Below are positions 14,560-15,729 of a DNA stretch of 15,729 nt, piece by piece. The stretch is taken from assembly GCA_913061335.1 (NCBI GenBank), contig CAJXTP010000044.1:1-15729 (forward strand), read 5' to 3'. Position 1 is the first letter of the stretch, and every line of letters begins with the position of its first letter. A program made the translations under genes and the position numbers. A model generated the notes under the pieces. The model saw nothing but the letters and a program-made list of their open reading frames with translations, made no database searches and was not told the origin of the DNA. Source of the DNA: an uncultured Loktanella sp. (lineage in GTDB: Bacteria; Pseudomonadota; Alphaproteobacteria; Rhodobacterales; Rhodobacteraceae).

Positions 14560-15081
14560 GTGCTAAATATTGATGAACTACGCGCCCGCGCAGGAAATTC
14601 TTGCGAGATTTGTGCTGGGACGGATAGCCTTGATCGAGTGGAAATTACGACAGAAGACACTGCCCTTTTGTGTAGCATCTGCGCAGATATTGCGCCCGCT
14701 CGTGCAGGGCACTGGCGTGCATTGGAAGGGGCGGCTTGGTCCATTGAGCCAGCCGTTCAAATTGCTGTTTGGCGGAAGTTAAACGACTTATCAGAGGCTT
14801 GGGCAACTGATGCGCAAGCCAATATGATGATGGAACCTGACGTTGCGGCCCGTGCCGCCGCAGTTCCAATTGTGCACCGCGATGCACATGGTGCGGTCCT
14901 GTCGTCAGGCGATACGGTCGTGTTGATCAAAGATTTGCCAGTCAAAGGCGCTGGATTTACAGCCAAACGGGGCACGGCGGTGCGGTCAATCTCTTTGGTT
15001 GCCGATAATGCAGGTCACATTGAAGGGCGCGTAGAGAGCCAACGCATTGTTATTCTGACCGAATTTGTAAAGAAAAAATAG
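14560..15081 (+). CDS. phnA: PhnA/YjdM domain zinc-ribbon protein
   Basis: A 173-aa cytoplasmic protein. The N-terminal zinc ribbon has C15-x-x-C18 (SCEIC) and C38-x-x-C41 (LCSIC). After a middle helical region of about 60 residues comes the C-terminal PhnA domain: SGDTVVLIKDLPVKGAGFTA, RGTAVRSISLVADN and HIEGRVESQRIVILTEFVKK. The E. coli homologue was named for the phosphonate operon but is not needed for phosphonate breakdown, so the role is unknown. I chose GTG 14560 because GGAGG lies 5 nt upstream and the conserved LNIDELRARAGNSCEIC segment follows at once. The frame is open to 14455, but those residues look random. It is longer than the 111-aa E. coli protein because of the middle region. 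Confidence 0.88.
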   Translation: MLNIDELRARAGNSCEICAGTDSLDRVEITTEDTALLCSICADIAPARAGHWRALEGAAWSIEPAVQIAVWRKLNDLSEAWATDAQANMMMEPDVAARAAAVPIVHRDAHGAVLSSGDTVVLIKDLPVKGAGFTAKRGTAVRSISLVADNAGHIEGRVESQRIVILTEFVKKK

Positions 15082-15135
15082 GCTTTGGCTGTTTGGACCC
15101 ACTGAGGGATCGAAAATATTCAACTGAATGAGAAA

Positions 15136-15163
15136 GGGCGGCCCGATGAGCCGCCCCCTTTTT
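15136..15163 (+). terminator. Intrinsic terminator after phnA
   Basis: GGGCGGC (15136-15142) pairs with GCCGCCC (15150-15156) around a 7-nt loop, followed by CC and TTTTT (15159-15163). It lies between the convergent phnA and ettA stops and can serve both. The minus-strand side ends in TTTC, so it is weaker there. Confidence 0.85.
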
Positions 15164-15164
15164 A

Positions 15165-15679
15165 TTATCGCGTAAACTTTTTGTGCTTCATCCGCTTGGG
15201 TTCAAGCGCGTCGGCACCAAGGCGCTTTTTCTTGTCTTCTTCATAGTCTTCAAAGTTGCCTTCGAACCATTCGACATGCGCATCGCCTTCAAACGCCAGC
15301 ATATGGGTGCAAATACGGTCGAGGAAGAAACGGTCGTGGCTGATGACGACGGCACAGCCCGCAAATGACATAAGCGCATCTTCGAGCGCGCGAAGCGTTT
15401 CGACGTCCAGATCGTTTGTTGGTTCGTCAAGCAGCAGCACGTTTCCGCCTGATTTTAAAAGTTTTGCCATGTGGACGCGGTTACGTTCACCGCCCGAAAG
15501 CAGGCCAACCTTTTTCTGTTGATCGCCGCCTTTAAAGTTAAACGCGGAACAATACGCACGCGAATTCATTGACGCATCGCCAAGTTGAATGATCTCGGCA
15601 CCGCCGGTGATTTCTTCCCAAACGGTTGTGTCGGCGTTCAGCGCATCACGGCTTTGGTCGACATAAGACAGTTGCACTG
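15165..15679 (-). CDS. ettA: Energy-dependent translational throttle protein EttA, C-terminal part (5' end cut off by adapter)
   Basis: The last 171 or so codons of an ABC-F ATPase. EttA binds the ribosomal E site and gates elongation according to the ATP/ADP ratio. Visible are the second ATPase half with signature LSGGERNRVHMAKLL, Walker B VLLLDEPTNDLD and switch H in VVISHDRFFLDRI. The C-terminal FEGNFEDYEEDKKKRLGADALEPKR segment sets EttA apart from Uup and YheS. The GTG at 15677 is an internal valine codon (VQLSYVDQSRD), not the start; full-length EttA is about 550 aa, so roughly two thirds of the gene lie outside the window. Confidence 0.96.
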
Positions 15680-15729
15680 CTGTCTCTTATACACATCTCC
15701 GAGCCCACGAGACCTCTCTACATCTCGTA
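15680..15729. other. Nextera/Tn5 library adapter with index (artificial)
   Basis: The 19-bp mosaic end CTGTCTCTTATACACATCT is at 15680-15698. The read-2 adapter CCGAGCCCACGAGAC is at 15699-15713. An 8-base index CTCTCTAC (as I recall, i7 index N707) is at 15714-15721, and the start of the P7 sequence ATCTCGTA at 15722-15729. None of this is genomic. Confidence 0.98.

Noticed and set aside
1..15729. Terminal inverted repeats suggesting that the whole window is a composite transposon
   Set aside because: The repeats are the Tn5 mosaic ends and read-2 sequence of Nextera adapters. The DNA between them is housekeeping genes, with no transposase.

Overview
The window is 15.7 kb of ordinary chromosomal DNA from an alphaproteobacterium. 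It most likely comes from the Roseobacter group of the Rhodobacteraceae. The basis is protein-level resemblance and gene content: a long LeuA, glutamine-dependent NadE of about 553 aa, a GltX of the shorter 'second' alphaproteobacterial type, tandem small cold-shock proteins, a TesA/YbbA/YbbP cluster and EttA. The assignment is from memory of these families, not from a search. Both ends are artificial: bases 1-26 and 15680-15729 are Nextera (Tn5 mosaic end) library adapter, so genomic sequence runs only from 27 to 15679.

Left part (27-5097, all minus strand). It holds the 5' two thirds of mreC (TTG start) downstream of mreB (cell-shape operon), then leuA (2-isopropylmalate synthase). Next is a 26-codon leucine-rich leader peptide that probably attenuates leuA, then a secreted protein of 18-19 MORN repeats. 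The leuA leader is the most interesting regulatory element: seven Leu codons lie in its last twelve residues, its promoter is placed so that the transcript may begin at or next to the leader AUG, and a 10-bp hairpin overlaps the leader stop codon.

Middle part (5234-9377, plus strand). nadE, a small 2OG-Fe(II) oxygenase, a DUF1801-like protein and gltX lie head to tail with gaps of about 50-75 bp and may be co-transcribed in part. Then come a hairpin shared between convergent units and the minus-strand ABC exporter pair ybbA-ybbP (4-bp ATGA overlap). tesA is divergent from ybbA, and their start codons overlap on a CATG palindrome.

Right part (13302-15679). A strong bidirectional terminator separates tesA from two tandem minus-strand cold-shock genes, whose 5' leaders are duplicated along with the coding sequences. 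A small two-helix membrane protein gene lies upstream of them. A divergent phnA (YjdM-type) follows, then a terminator and the 3' end of ettA, cut off by the adapter.

I found no mobile element, CRISPR array, tRNA or rRNA, and no convincing evidence of a wholly new system. No stretch above 300 bases lacks a gene; the longest gap (3377-3666) holds the leuA leader and promoter.
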